Shown here one piece after another: positions 44,727-52,560 of a DNA stretch of 64,000 nt. Source of the DNA: an uncultured Saprospiraceae bacterium (GTDB lineage Bacteria > Bacteroidota > Bacteroidia > Chitinophagales > Saprospiraceae). The DNA is taken from contig CALJPQ010000022.1 of assembly GCA_937980645.1 (NCBI GenBank), positions 1 through 64,000 on the forward strand. The letters run 5' to 3'. The position numbers and the translations under genes are program-made. The notes below the pieces were generated by a model. That model did not search any database. It saw only the letters and a list, made by a program, of their open reading frames with translations, and had not been told where the DNA came from. Every line of letters starts with the position of its first letter. Positions within the stretch are counted from its first letter, which is position 1.

Positions 44727-46775
44727 TTACGAGGAGTGCAGGTAGATGGCGGTGGCGATGAAGAAGGTGCGGCCCCAGTGTACGGGGCGCAGATCGCTAC
44801 TGCCGTGGCCGACTTCAATGCGGTTAGAGGCGCGTATCTGGCGGGTGCCGAGCAGGTTCTTGACGCCCGCATTCAGGCGAAGGCGCTGCTGGAAGAGGTT
44901 ACCGCCTACGGCTACATTGAGCAGGTGCCAGCCTTCGGTGCTGCGCTGTTCCAGTTGAGTGCCATTTTGAAAGAAATAAGGCGTTGCACCGGTCATTTTA
45001 TGCCAGAAAGTGAAATAAGCGCGCTGGTTGGGCAGCGAGAGTGTCAGGTCGTTGACCCAGTCGGGCGCCCAATTGAAGCGCGGTAGGGGTGTTTCGCTGG
45101 TGGCCTCTTCCGAAAAGGTATTGAAGAAACCTGTGAGCACCACATCGGAGCGCAGGCGCATCCATTCGCCGACGCGGAGCGATAGGCCTGTGCCGACGCC
45201 GACGGTTTCCCAATGGCGCAGGTTGGCGTACTGAAACTGCACAGGCGCAAACTCGGCCAGAATGATGCGGTCGCGCACGCGATTGTAGAACCCCCACGTG
45301 GTGATGCTCCAGGAAGTATGGCGGCTTTCGTCGGAATGCCAGCGCACCTCGGCGCGCAGGTTGTCGGAGTACTCCGGTCGCAGGTCGGTGTTGCCTATGA
45401 TGTAGTGGTTGATGTCTATAAAATTGAAAAACAGCTCCTTCAGCCCCGGCGAACGGAAGCCATTGGCATACGAGAGCCTTACCTGCCAGGGCGTTGAAGG
45501 CTTCCACAACAGCCAGACGGAGGGCGTTAGGGCCGAGCCGTAGAGGCTGTTGAGCGTCCAGCGGGCGCCGCCTTGCAGCACTAAGCGCCGCTCCAGAAAA
45601 GAGGCCTTGGCGCTGGCGAACAGGCCCAGGTCGCGGCTGCTGGCCCAGCCCGTGCGCTCAGAGGTAGGGGCTATGATGCGGGCACCCTCGGCGGTTTCGA
45701 TGAAGTTTTCGGCGCCAAAGAGGAAATTCCAGCGGCGCTCTGGGCGGTCGCGTGCAATGGTCAGCCGCATGAGCCAACCTGTAGCAGCAGCGGTATCCTG
45801 CTGGCCCTCGATGAGCGTCCGTTCCTGCTGCTCAAAATCGAAGCGATACGAATTCTTGATACGGTCGAAGCGGTTCCAGCCGGCAGTGCCCTGCCAGAAC
45901 CAGCGCCCTTGCAGCCAGCCCTCGCCGTGCAGCATCAGGTCGGCACGGTCGGTGAAGTAGTAGTCGTCGAAAGCGTATGGGCGGAAGCGTGGCCGCAGCA
46001 TGGGGCCGAGGTTGTCTACCTGTTCGGAGAATAGGCTACCCGACAAGCGCAGGTCGAGCCGTTCGGAAGGCGAAAAGCGCAGTGTGGCGCGCCCGCTTTT
46101 CTGTGTCTTAGGGTTCCACAGTTGCGAGCGCGCACCGGCCGAGTCGGGCAGCGGCTGGAAATCCAGCATATTGCCCGTGATCTGGAGGAGAAATTTGCCC
46201 ATACGCACGCCTGCTCGGCCCTGCCAGTTTCGAAAACCGTTACTCTCCCATTGCGGGCTGGCTTCAGCCTCGACGCGATGCAGCTGGCTCTTGCGTGTAA
46301 CCAGATTAATGACCCCTGCTGACGCCTCCGAGCCGTAGAGAAGTGCCTGCGCACCCTCGATGATTTCCACCTGCTGCACAGCGCCCAGCGGCAGCTGGCC
46401 AGGGTCCACGCTGCCGTTGAGGCGTCCTACTACCGGCACGCCGTCTATGAGAATTTTGACATTCTCGCCGCGCATACCGTTGATGCTCAGAGCACTGCCC
46501 AGCATCGGATCTTGCTCCAGACGCAGGTTAGGTTCCGCCTGAAGCAGCTCTTCCAGGTTGACCGCACCGCGGCGCTCGATGGTGCGGCGGTCGAGCACAC
46601 GGACCGAGTTGACCGTCTGACGCACATCGGTGGGCGTAAATTGCGCCGTAATCACCACCGGCGCTACCTGACTATCGGGCAGCGTATCCACAGAGGACTG
46701 GGCGCTTAGGCTTCCTACGATAGGGCATGCTGCTGCCGTCAAAATCAGCAGGCGTATTAAAGACGAATGCCTCAT
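44727..46775 (-). CDS. TonB-dependent outer-membrane receptor (probable heme/iron or cobalamin type)
   Basis: The 682-residue product starts with a signal peptide (LLILTAAACPIVGSLSAQ). The plug domain shows VAPVVITAQFTPTDVRQTVN, then LLQAEPNLRLEQDP and LINGMRGENVKILIDGVPVV, and the barrel starts with ASAGVINLVTRKSQ. The barrel continues with amphipathic strands (e.g. YANGFRSPGLKELFFNF) and ends in HWGRTFFIATAIYLHSS, ending in Ser rather than the usual aromatic residue. It lies six bases after the HmuY-like gene, and that pairing, as in hmuYR of Porphyromonas, suggests heme uptake. The sequence alone also resembles BtuB. The substrate is an inference from the partner. Confidence 0.9.
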   Translation of the reverse strand: MRHSSLIRLLILTAAACPIVGSLSAQSSVDTLPDSQVAPVVITAQFTPTDVRQTVNSVRVLDRRTIERRGAVNLEELLQAEPNLRLEQDPMLGSALSINGMRGENVKILIDGVPVVGRLNGSVDPGQLPLGAVQQVEIIEGAQALLYGSEASAGVINLVTRKSQLHRVEAEASPQWESNGFRNWQGRAGVRMGKFLLQITGNMLDFQPLPDSAGARSQLWNPKTQKSGRATLRFSPSERLDLRLSGSLFSEQVDNLGPMLRPRFRPYAFDDYYFTDRADLMLHGEGWLQGRWFWQGTAGWNRFDRIKNSYRFDFEQQERTLIEGQQDTAAATGWLMRLTIARDRPERRWNFLFGAENFIETAEGARIIAPTSERTGWASSRDLGLFASAKASFLERRLVLQGGARWTLNSLYGSALTPSVWLLWKPSTPWQVRLSYANGFRSPGLKELFFNFIDINHYIIGNTDLRPEYSDNLRAEVRWHSDESRHTSWSITTWGFYNRVRDRIILAEFAPVQFQYANLRHWETVGVGTGLSLRVGEWMRLRSDVVLTGFFNTFSEEATSETPLPRFNWAPDWVNDLTLSLPNQRAYFTFWHKMTGATPYFFQNGTQLEQRSTEGWHLLNVAVGGNLFQQRLRLNAGVKNLLGTRQIRASNRIEVGHGSSDLRPVHWGRTFFIATAIYLHSS

Positions 46776-46781
46776 GTTGCA

Positions 46782-48074
46782 TTAGTTTTTAAGTGCCTTG
46801 CCCAGCAATACCTCGCGGTCGCTCCAGCGCAGGCGAAGCACGTACAGGCCGCTTGCCCACTCAGCAGCAGGCAGTTCAAAGACCTGGAAACCCTCGTTCA
46901 GCGCCACGCGCGTGCTGCTGATGGCACGCCCTTGCAGGTCGGTTACGTCCAGCTGCGCTTCGCGTGCCAGCGCCGGCGGTATGTCTAAGGCCACCGTCAG
47001 GCGCTCGCGCACCGGGTTGGGATACGTCAGCGCCTGAAGCCCCAGCGCTTGCGGCGCTTCTACGGCGCTGACTAGGCCGAGGTCGGTCTTTTCAAAAACA
47101 GCATTGCCGGTGGCAGCGCCCTCGAAATCAATAAATTGAATCTTCCATACCCGATTGGCCGCCGTTCTGACAAAATAGACCCGATCCTCCGGGACTACCC
47201 AGCCCGTGCCGGTGAAGGTCTTCCAGTCGTGGCCGATGACGTCCAGCTCATTGCGCAGGCTGTTCTGGTGGTCTTCAAATTTGACGGTCTGTGGGTTGAC
47301 GCCCACCACTTTTGCCGACTGAACGCCGCGCCCGTGCAGAATGCCCGTTACCACGTACTGGAGCATGACGTTGTTGATGGAGTCAAATTGCGGCGTGGTA
47401 TAACGGCAGTACAGAAGGTCGAAACCACCTGCCGGCTCCACATCGGCCACAACGTTGTTGGTGGTAAAGCTGAAATAGGCCAGCACGCGGCCCGGGTGAT
47501 CGGCCTTGTTGATGGTGCGTACCTGCTCGTTGGAGCCGTCTAAGTTAGCGTAACGGAAGGTGTACGTCGTACCCGAAAGCGACTCGATTTTAATTTTGCG
47601 GAACTGGCCGTTGCGCAGTTTGAGGACATAGACCGCACTACCGACGACCTGGTTGGTCATGAAATTATAGGTGCCCCAGCCGTAATCCGTCTGTTTGGTG
47701 GTATCGCGGCGTTCGTTGAAGGCGCCGTAGAACCAGTTGCGCTCGCGGTTGAAGAGGCGGAAGTCTTTGATGGCATCCGGGTTGGGCTGAGCCGAAAAGT
47801 CGGTCGTTTGTGCGTCGTACAACTCCACGGCAGCCTGCGGTTGGCCCATGCTGGAGCCGGCACTTTCATTGATGAAAATACCGCCGTCTTGCTGCCCATA
47901 GACGGTGAAAGCGATGTCCCAGGCGGTGTTGAGCACCTGCTTCTCCGTGTCGGCGGCTAAGTTGACAAAGCTCTGGCGCTGATAGCCAGCGCCGGTGCTG
48001 ATTTTCTGGAAGTTCTGGCCAAAAAGCGCGCTGGCGATGGCTGCGCACAGGAAGATAAGGGTTAACTGTCTCAT
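46782..48074 (-). CDS. HmuY-like heme-binding protein carrying a T9SS type A sorting domain
   Basis: The 430-residue product has a signal peptide (MRQLTLIFLCAAIASALFGQ). The next ~310 residues resemble HmuY: the core NTAWDIAFTVYGQQDGGIFI, GGFDLLYCRYTTPQFDSINN, and a late tryptophan-rich strand pair. HmuY proteins take heme from host or environmental sources. The last ~85 residues (ALTYPNPVRERLTVALDIPP, LDVTDLQGRAISS, YVLRLRWSDREVLLGKALKN) form a T9SS type A sorting domain, so the protein should be secreted onto or off the cell surface. Known HmuY is instead a lipoprotein. The start at 48074 replaces a longer frame that begins at 48149. It is in an operon with the TonB receptor. Confidence 0.85.
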   Translation of the reverse strand: MRQLTLIFLCAAIASALFGQNFQKISTGAGYQRQSFVNLAADTEKQVLNTAWDIAFTVYGQQDGGIFINESAGSSMGQPQAAVELYDAQTTDFSAQPNPDAIKDFRLFNRERNWFYGAFNERRDTTKQTDYGWGTYNFMTNQVVGSAVYVLKLRNGQFRKIKIESLSGTTYTFRYANLDGSNEQVRTINKADHPGRVLAYFSFTTNNVVADVEPAGGFDLLYCRYTTPQFDSINNVMLQYVVTGILHGRGVQSAKVVGVNPQTVKFEDHQNSLRNELDVIGHDWKTFTGTGWVVPEDRVYFVRTAANRVWKIQFIDFEGAATGNAVFEKTDLGLVSAVEAPQALGLQALTYPNPVRERLTVALDIPPALAREAQLDVTDLQGRAISSTRVALNEGFQVFELPAAEWASGLYVLRLRWSDREVLLGKALKN

Positions 48075-48407
48075 TGCTAAAACTCGTTTGATATGGTGTG
48101 AAACGGAACTTTTTTCAGCCATAGGAGGGTTTGGCATCCGATGCTGCAAAGTTCCAGGGCCCCGACAAGAGGCCTGGCTTCCCGCCCGTCAAAGGATTGT
48201 CATCTTTCCCAAAGGGAAGCCCTATCCGGCAAAGCACACCCCCGGAGGCCAGGAGTGTTGCCCACCTTCGCTTAAGGCCCAAACATGTCCCTCTGCCGTT
48301 TACAGGCTCGAGTCGTTTGGTCATTACTGCTTTGCAGTTGAAAAAATCGGCCTATTTTGGCCGAAGATTTTTGCGGAAAACCGTTCTTTCATCCAAACCA
48401 ATTCACC
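48075..48407 (-). other. 333 bp region between hmuY-like and stomatin genes, structured leader candidate
   Basis: On the minus (hmuY) side there are several hairpins: TTCCCTTTGGGAA, a CCAGGCC...GGCCCTGG pair near 48157-48181, and the GCATCGGATGC palindrome near 48137-48148. The sequence between them (around 48180-48230) has GC-rich conserved-looking blocks and suggests a regulatory leader, but it does not match the cobalamin box closely enough for me to name it. No clear promoter was found. On the plus side the region leads to the stomatin gene, with GATTTTTG at about 48366. Confidence 0.35.
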
Positions 48408-49346
48408 ATGTTCACATCACTTCTGTTTATCAGCATTCTGGCCATTCTGGTCATCATGGCTTCGGTCAAAGTGGTGCCGCAGCAGACTGCTTACGTCGTC
48501 GAGCGTTTGGGCAAGTTTCACGCGGTGCTGGATCCGGGTATCAACTTCATCATCCCATTCTTCGACCGCGTTGCCTATCGGCATAGCCTCAAGGAGCAGG
48601 CCTACGACATTCCGGAGCAGGTCTGCATCACGAAAGACAACGTACAGGTGCAGGTAGATGGCGTCATCTTCCTGCAGGTCGTTGACCCGAAGACGGCTTC
48701 CTATGGCGTCAACAACTACGTGTTTGCAGTAACACAGCTGGCGCAGACGACCATGCGCTCGGAGGTGGGTAAGATTGACCTCGACCGCTGTTTTGAGGAG
48801 CGCACCACCATCAACCGCGCTGTAGTGTCGGCCATTGATGAGGCCGCTATTGGCTGGGGCGTCAAGGTGTTGCGTTATGAAATCAAGAACATTTCGCCGC
48901 CGCAATCGGTGTTGCACGCCATGGAAAAGCAGATGCAGGCCGAGCGCGAAAAGCGGGCGCGCGTGTTGCAGTCCGAAGGTGAAAAGCAATCGGTTATTAA
49001 TGTGGCGGAGGGCCAGAAGCAAAAGGTCGTGCTGGAGTCGGAGGCCGTGCAGCTGCGCCAGATCAACGAAGCGAATGGTCAGGCTGAAGCCATCCGCGCA
49101 GTGGCAGGCGCTACGGCCGAAGCCATCAGTCGCATTGCCAGTGCTATCCAACAGCCGGGCGGCTTTGAGGCCGTTCAGCTGCGGGTAGCTGAGCAATTAG
49201 TAGAGCAATACGGCAAACTGGCGCGCACGAACAATACGCTCATTGTGCCGGCCAACTTTGGCGATATGGCCTCGCTCATCGCCTCAGCCATGACCGTCGT
49301 CAAGCAACAACAGCAGCAGGCGCCCGATATTCTGCCGAAAAAATAA
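48408..49346 (+). CDS. SPFH/stomatin-like (slipin) membrane protein
   Basis: The 312-residue protein has one N-terminal transmembrane helix (LLFISILAILVIMASVKVV), a band-7/SPFH domain (AYVVERLGKFHAVLDPGINF, TKDNVQVQVDGVIFLQVVDP, RSEVGKIDLDRCFEERTTIN) and a C-terminal coiled coil (EKRARVLQSEGEKQSVINVA, then EAIRAVAGATAEAISRIASA). Such proteins form large oligomers that organise membrane microdomains (QmcA/YbbK family). The ATG at 48408 gives the helix at the N-terminus. It pairs with an NfeD-like gene 18 bp downstream, the usual partner. Confidence 0.94.
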   Translation: MFTSLLFISILAILVIMASVKVVPQQTAYVVERLGKFHAVLDPGINFIIPFFDRVAYRHSLKEQAYDIPEQVCITKDNVQVQVDGVIFLQVVDPKTASYGVNNYVFAVTQLAQTTMRSEVGKIDLDRCFEERTTINRAVVSAIDEAAIGWGVKVLRYEIKNISPPQSVLHAMEKQMQAEREKRARVLQSEGEKQSVINVAEGQKQKVVLESEAVQLRQINEANGQAEAIRAVAGATAEAISRIASAIQQPGGFEAVQLRVAEQLVEQYGKLARTNNTLIVPANFGDMASLIASAMTVVKQQQQQAPDILPKK

Positions 49347-49364
49347 ACCCAACCCACTCGCACT

Positions 49365-49808
49365 ATGGAATTCAGCGCTCAATTCTGGCTGGTTGTCGCG
49401 GTGCTTATGCTCATTGCTGAGCTGTTCACCGTGTCGTTCTTTTTCATGTTCTTAGCCGCCGGAGCGGCCGTAACGGCCTTGCTCACGTGGTTGGGCGTTA
49501 CCTCAGAGGCCACAGGCCAGTTTCTGTGTTTTTCGTTCGTGTCGTTGGTTTCGATGGCGCTTTTTCGGCGCTACACGGTTCGTTTTTTTGGAAAAAATGA
49601 AAAGGTGGACGAATACCGCGACTTCGTAGGGCATCGCGCTACGGTGGTGGAAGCCATTCCGCACAATGGCGAAGGGCGCATCAATTACCGCGGCACGCTG
49701 TGGATAGCCCTCAGCGAAGACAATTCGCCCATTGCCGAAGGGACGCCCGTTATCGTGCGGCGCATGGAAGGCATCAAGGCCGTTGTGGCGCCCGTGCCGC
49801 AAGACTGA
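49365..49808 (+). CDS. NfeD-like membrane protein
   Basis: This 147-residue partner of the slipin has two transmembrane helices in the first ~75 residues (FWLVVAVLMLIAELFTVSFF and a second around LLTWLG...SLVSMALF). A C-terminal OB-fold follows, with DEYRDFVGHRATVVEAIPHN, then NYRGTLWIALSEDNSPIAEG and VIVRRMEGIKAVV. NfeD-like proteins (YbbL class) sit with stomatins at the membrane and are thought to control their quality and assembly. It ends seven bases before the convergent M43 protease gene. Confidence 0.92.
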   Translation: MEFSAQFWLVVAVLMLIAELFTVSFFFMFLAAGAAVTALLTWLGVTSEATGQFLCFSFVSLVSMALFRRYTVRFFGKNEKVDEYRDFVGHRATVVEAIPHNGEGRINYRGTLWIALSEDNSPIAEGTPVIVRRMEGIKAVVAPVPQD

Positions 49809-49815
49809 CCATACC

Positions 49816-51354
49816 TTAAGGCTTAGCCAGCAGCAACGGCTGGCGAACAATACCCGGGCTGCCGGCGCACAAGAAGAAGTAAGCGCCGGCAGCCCATTTT
49901 TCTGTGGGCAGCGGTACCCACTCGCGCTCGCTAAAAAAGGCGCGCTCTTGGCGAAAAAGCAAGCGACCTGCTGCGTCGAACACTGAGAGCGTCAACGGCT
50001 GGCCGCGCCAATGTTCGGGAGTTTCTACGACCAGCGGCGTGCCCTGCGAAAGCAGGGTCGGGTAGATGCTCCACCCCGCCTCGCCTGCCGTCTGCACGGC
50101 GCTAACCGCTGTGGATAAGAAGCGACCAGATGCGCTGTACGGCCCCACAGAAGCGGCGTTGAAGGCGCGTACGCGCCAAAAGTAGTTCCAGTTAGGCGTT
50201 AGGTTTTGGGCCAGAGCAAAGGTGTCGCTCACGACGGCTTCAAAGTCGCGAATGCCGAAACTGCCCACCTTAGATGCTTGCACCAGGTAATGAGTAGCGT
50301 TGGGCGCCGCCCGCCATTGCAGCACCGTGGCGTTTACAGGGCTAGGCGCGCTGTTGATGGGTGCCACTAATTGGGCTGCTTGTACCACTAAGCCCGTTAC
50401 CGGCGCTGCGGGGGCCACCCAGTGGGCGCGGTCGGTCAGCAGGCGTGTGCGCATGATCTGGATTTGCTGTGGCGTGAAGCGGCGCTGGCAGTTGTCGGCA
50501 GCATATGACATGAACAGGGTGCCGTCGGAGAAGAATGGCTCACCCGCTGGGTCGCGTTGTTGCACGTTGCTCTGCCCCTGAGCATTGCATGGCCAGCGGT
50601 AGCTGAGGTAGTCTGGCCCTGTGTCGCAAATGCGGTCGGCGGCAATGGTGCAGTTGCGCCCGTCCACGTATTCGACTAAAGCGGTGTCTAAAGGTGCCGG
50701 CACGATGGTATCCGGATCGGCGTGGAAGTGCGTGTAGTCGTACAGCAGCGTGTCGGGTGTGGGCAGGTCAGGGTTGTACTGCTTGCCCTCCCAGCCTAAG
50801 AAAGGGTGCGGCAGCGCCAGCGCATGGCCCATTTCGTGTGCCCAGGTGTGGTCATTAGGCCCAGAACAGGCGTGCGCCATAGCGATGCCGGCATAGGGCA
50901 GGTTGTAGCCGCAGTTGCCCGCTGCCCGCGCCATGAAATAGACGTTGAGCGCGCCAGGTACGTTGTTGGCAAACATCATTTCGCGCCCTTGCACTACCGA
51001 GTCGTGTTCAAACCACAGACTGCTGTTCAGCAGGTTCCACGGGTGTTTGAAATAAAACCGGATGCCCGTTTGGGCAAAGTCCTCGTTCAGGCGGTGAAAG
51101 GCGTCGAGCATACGGTCGGGGCCAAAGCGCCCGGTGCCGTCGTTGCGTGCCAGCAGATGGATTTGCAGGGCCGTCCATAGAGTGTCGTTACTATCGTGCA
51201 CATCTATGGGAGTAGCTAAGTATTTGCGCAGCCACGGATCCATACCGGCCGGCGTGCCGCAAGGGTGCAGGGCGTTTTTGTCACCCTCGACTTGAGCCAT
51301 GACAGGGGCATGAGAGAAGCCAGCCAATAACAGCAGGAGTAAAGCGCGTTTCAT
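49816..51354 (-). CDS. Secreted M43-type (pappalysin) metallopeptidase with fibronectin-like and T9SS type A domains
   Basis: The 512-residue product has a signal peptide (KRALLLLLLAGFSHAPVMA). The peptidase domain has the zinc motif HEMGHALALPH at residues 173-183 (two His and the catalytic Glu, plus a third His ten residues after the first), a Met-turn MSYAADNC near 282, and several Cys. These mark a metzincin of the pappalysin/M43 type, which digests extracellular protein. Residues of about 330-420 look like a fibronectin type III domain (NATHYLVQASKVGSFGIRDF). The last ~85 (WSIYPTLLSQGTPLVVETPE, LSVFDAAGRLLFRQE) form the T9SS sorting domain. It is convergent with the NfeD gene and divergent from another T9SS cargo. 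Confidence 0.91.
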   Translation of the reverse strand: MKRALLLLLLAGFSHAPVMAQVEGDKNALHPCGTPAGMDPWLRKYLATPIDVHDSNDTLWTALQIHLLARNDGTGRFGPDRMLDAFHRLNEDFAQTGIRFYFKHPWNLLNSSLWFEHDSVVQGREMMFANNVPGALNVYFMARAAGNCGYNLPYAGIAMAHACSGPNDHTWAHEMGHALALPHPFLGWEGKQYNPDLPTPDTLLYDYTHFHADPDTIVPAPLDTALVEYVDGRNCTIAADRICDTGPDYLSYRWPCNAQGQSNVQQRDPAGEPFFSDGTLFMSYAADNCQRRFTPQQIQIMRTRLLTDRAHWVAPAAPVTGLVVQAAQLVAPINSAPSPVNATVLQWRAAPNATHYLVQASKVGSFGIRDFEAVVSDTFALAQNLTPNWNYFWRVRAFNAASVGPYSASGRFLSTAVSAVQTAGEAGWSIYPTLLSQGTPLVVETPEHWRGQPLTLSVFDAAGRLLFRQERAFFSEREWVPLPTEKWAAGAYFFLCAGSPGIVRQPLLLAKP

Positions 51355-51620
51355 GACGAAGCAAAGCAGATGTGTTTGGGTAATGCGTCAGGGCGTAAAA
51401 GTAAGGCGGCCGAGGCTTTGCTGGGGCGGCAAATTCCGTCAGGATGGACACGTGGAGGCTGCCTAAATCCTCAGAGAGGCTGTTCTGTGCGCGCTTTTTA
51501 TTTTTTCAAAAAAATAGCCAGCGTTTCCCAGCGAAAAGCAGTCTTGCAAAAAGACGGTTTTGCCTTCGCCGATGGCAAAGGAAAAACCGGAAAGCATTAC
51601 GTTACCAAAACAACTCCGTT

Positions 51621-52505
51621 ATGCTCAAGCAATTGTGCTTTGCCCTGTTTCTGGCCTTCGGGGCTCATACACTCCTCGCCCAAACGTGGTTTCAGAACGG
51701 CGACGAATGGACGTACTACATAACTACTGGCTGGAACTTTCCAAACTGGGGGCATCATCGGCTGACGGTGGAAGGCGATACGCTTCTGGGCGATACACTT
51801 TGGAAAAAACTTGTCTATCGCGAGATTAATATTCCTCCCAAAACCTTTCTGGCGCGTGCAGAAGGGCAGCAGGTGTTTCACTTAGATTTTTTCTCTGCCA
51901 GCCCGCCTAAGGTGTTCAAAATTTACGATTTCTCCCTGCGCCCGGGCGACACCCTGCATATAGACACCGCTCGCTGGTACGTCATTACCGATACTATGCG
52001 CAGGGTGATTGGCCATCAGCAGCGCCAGCTGCAGCATTTTCGGTGGAAAGGCACTGGCCCTACTTATGTTGCCATTGAGGGCATCGGTATGACGGGGTTG
52101 GCCCAAGACCCAACGGCAGAGAAAGTTTGCTCGTTTCTGCTGCTTGGCATGCCTTATTGCATGGGCTTTGTGGACGGCTACGATTTCTTTTTCCGCTGCT
52201 TCAGCCGCGGTGCAGACGACCGATATTGGCCCTTCAGCATCTGTCAGACCTTGAGCGCCTCCAGCCCTACTGCCGAACCGGTGCAGGTATGGCCCAACCC
52301 AGCGTACGACCGCCTGTGGGTGCGCGGGGAGCATCGTACCCTCCGACTTTTCGACGCGCAGGGCCGATGGGTGTGGGAAAATACGGCATCTGCAAGCGAT
52401 CCGCTGGAAATACCCGTGGCTCATCTCCCGCGCGGTGTGTACTTCTTGTGGGCCTTTGCAGACAATGGTGCCGTGGGCGTGCAACGCATAGTGCTGGCGC
52501 CGTAA
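51621..52505 (+). CDS. T9SS-sorted secreted protein of unknown function
   Basis: The 294-residue product has a signal peptide (MLKQLCFALFLAFGAHTLLA) and a mature part starting QTWFQNGDEWTYYITTGWN. This resembles the N-terminal strand pattern of Bacteroidota exported proteins that begin 'W..G..W.Y'. The middle (about 100-190) has Cys and a strand-rich layout that I do not recognise. The C-terminus (VQVWPNPAYDRLWVRGEHR, RLFDAQGRWVWEN, LPRGVYFLWAFADNG) is a T9SS type A sorting domain. The long upstream frame from 51444 is basic and ignored. It is divergent from the M43 peptidase. Confidence 0.8.
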   Translation: MLKQLCFALFLAFGAHTLLAQTWFQNGDEWTYYITTGWNFPNWGHHRLTVEGDTLLGDTLWKKLVYREINIPPKTFLARAEGQQVFHLDFFSASPPKVFKIYDFSLRPGDTLHIDTARWYVITDTMRRVIGHQQRQLQHFRWKGTGPTYVAIEGIGMTGLAQDPTAEKVCSFLLLGMPYCMGFVDGYDFFFRCFSRGADDRYWPFSICQTLSASSPTAEPVQVWPNPAYDRLWVRGEHRTLRLFDAQGRWVWENTASASDPLEIPVAHLPRGVYFLWAFADNGAVGVQRIVLAP

Positions 52506-52546
52506 GCAACGCAAGCTTTCTGCCGCAAACACTGAAGCCGGCGTTA

Positions 52547-52554
52547 TAGTTTTG
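52547..52554 (+). promoter_or_regulatory. Possible -7 element giving a leaderless transcript for the exonuclease/GIY-YIG gene
   Basis: TAGTTTTG (52547-52554) matches TAnnTTTG and ends six bases before the ATG at 52561, so transcription would start at or next to the start codon. No TTG lies at the ideal distance upstream, which lowers confidence. Confidence 0.35.
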
Positions 52555-52560
52555 CCGGCG

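Noticed and set aside
48115-48330. Cobalamin riboswitch assignment for the hmuY leader
   Set aside because: Only fragments of the consensus are visible; the B12 box is not convincing, so it is kept as an unnamed leader.
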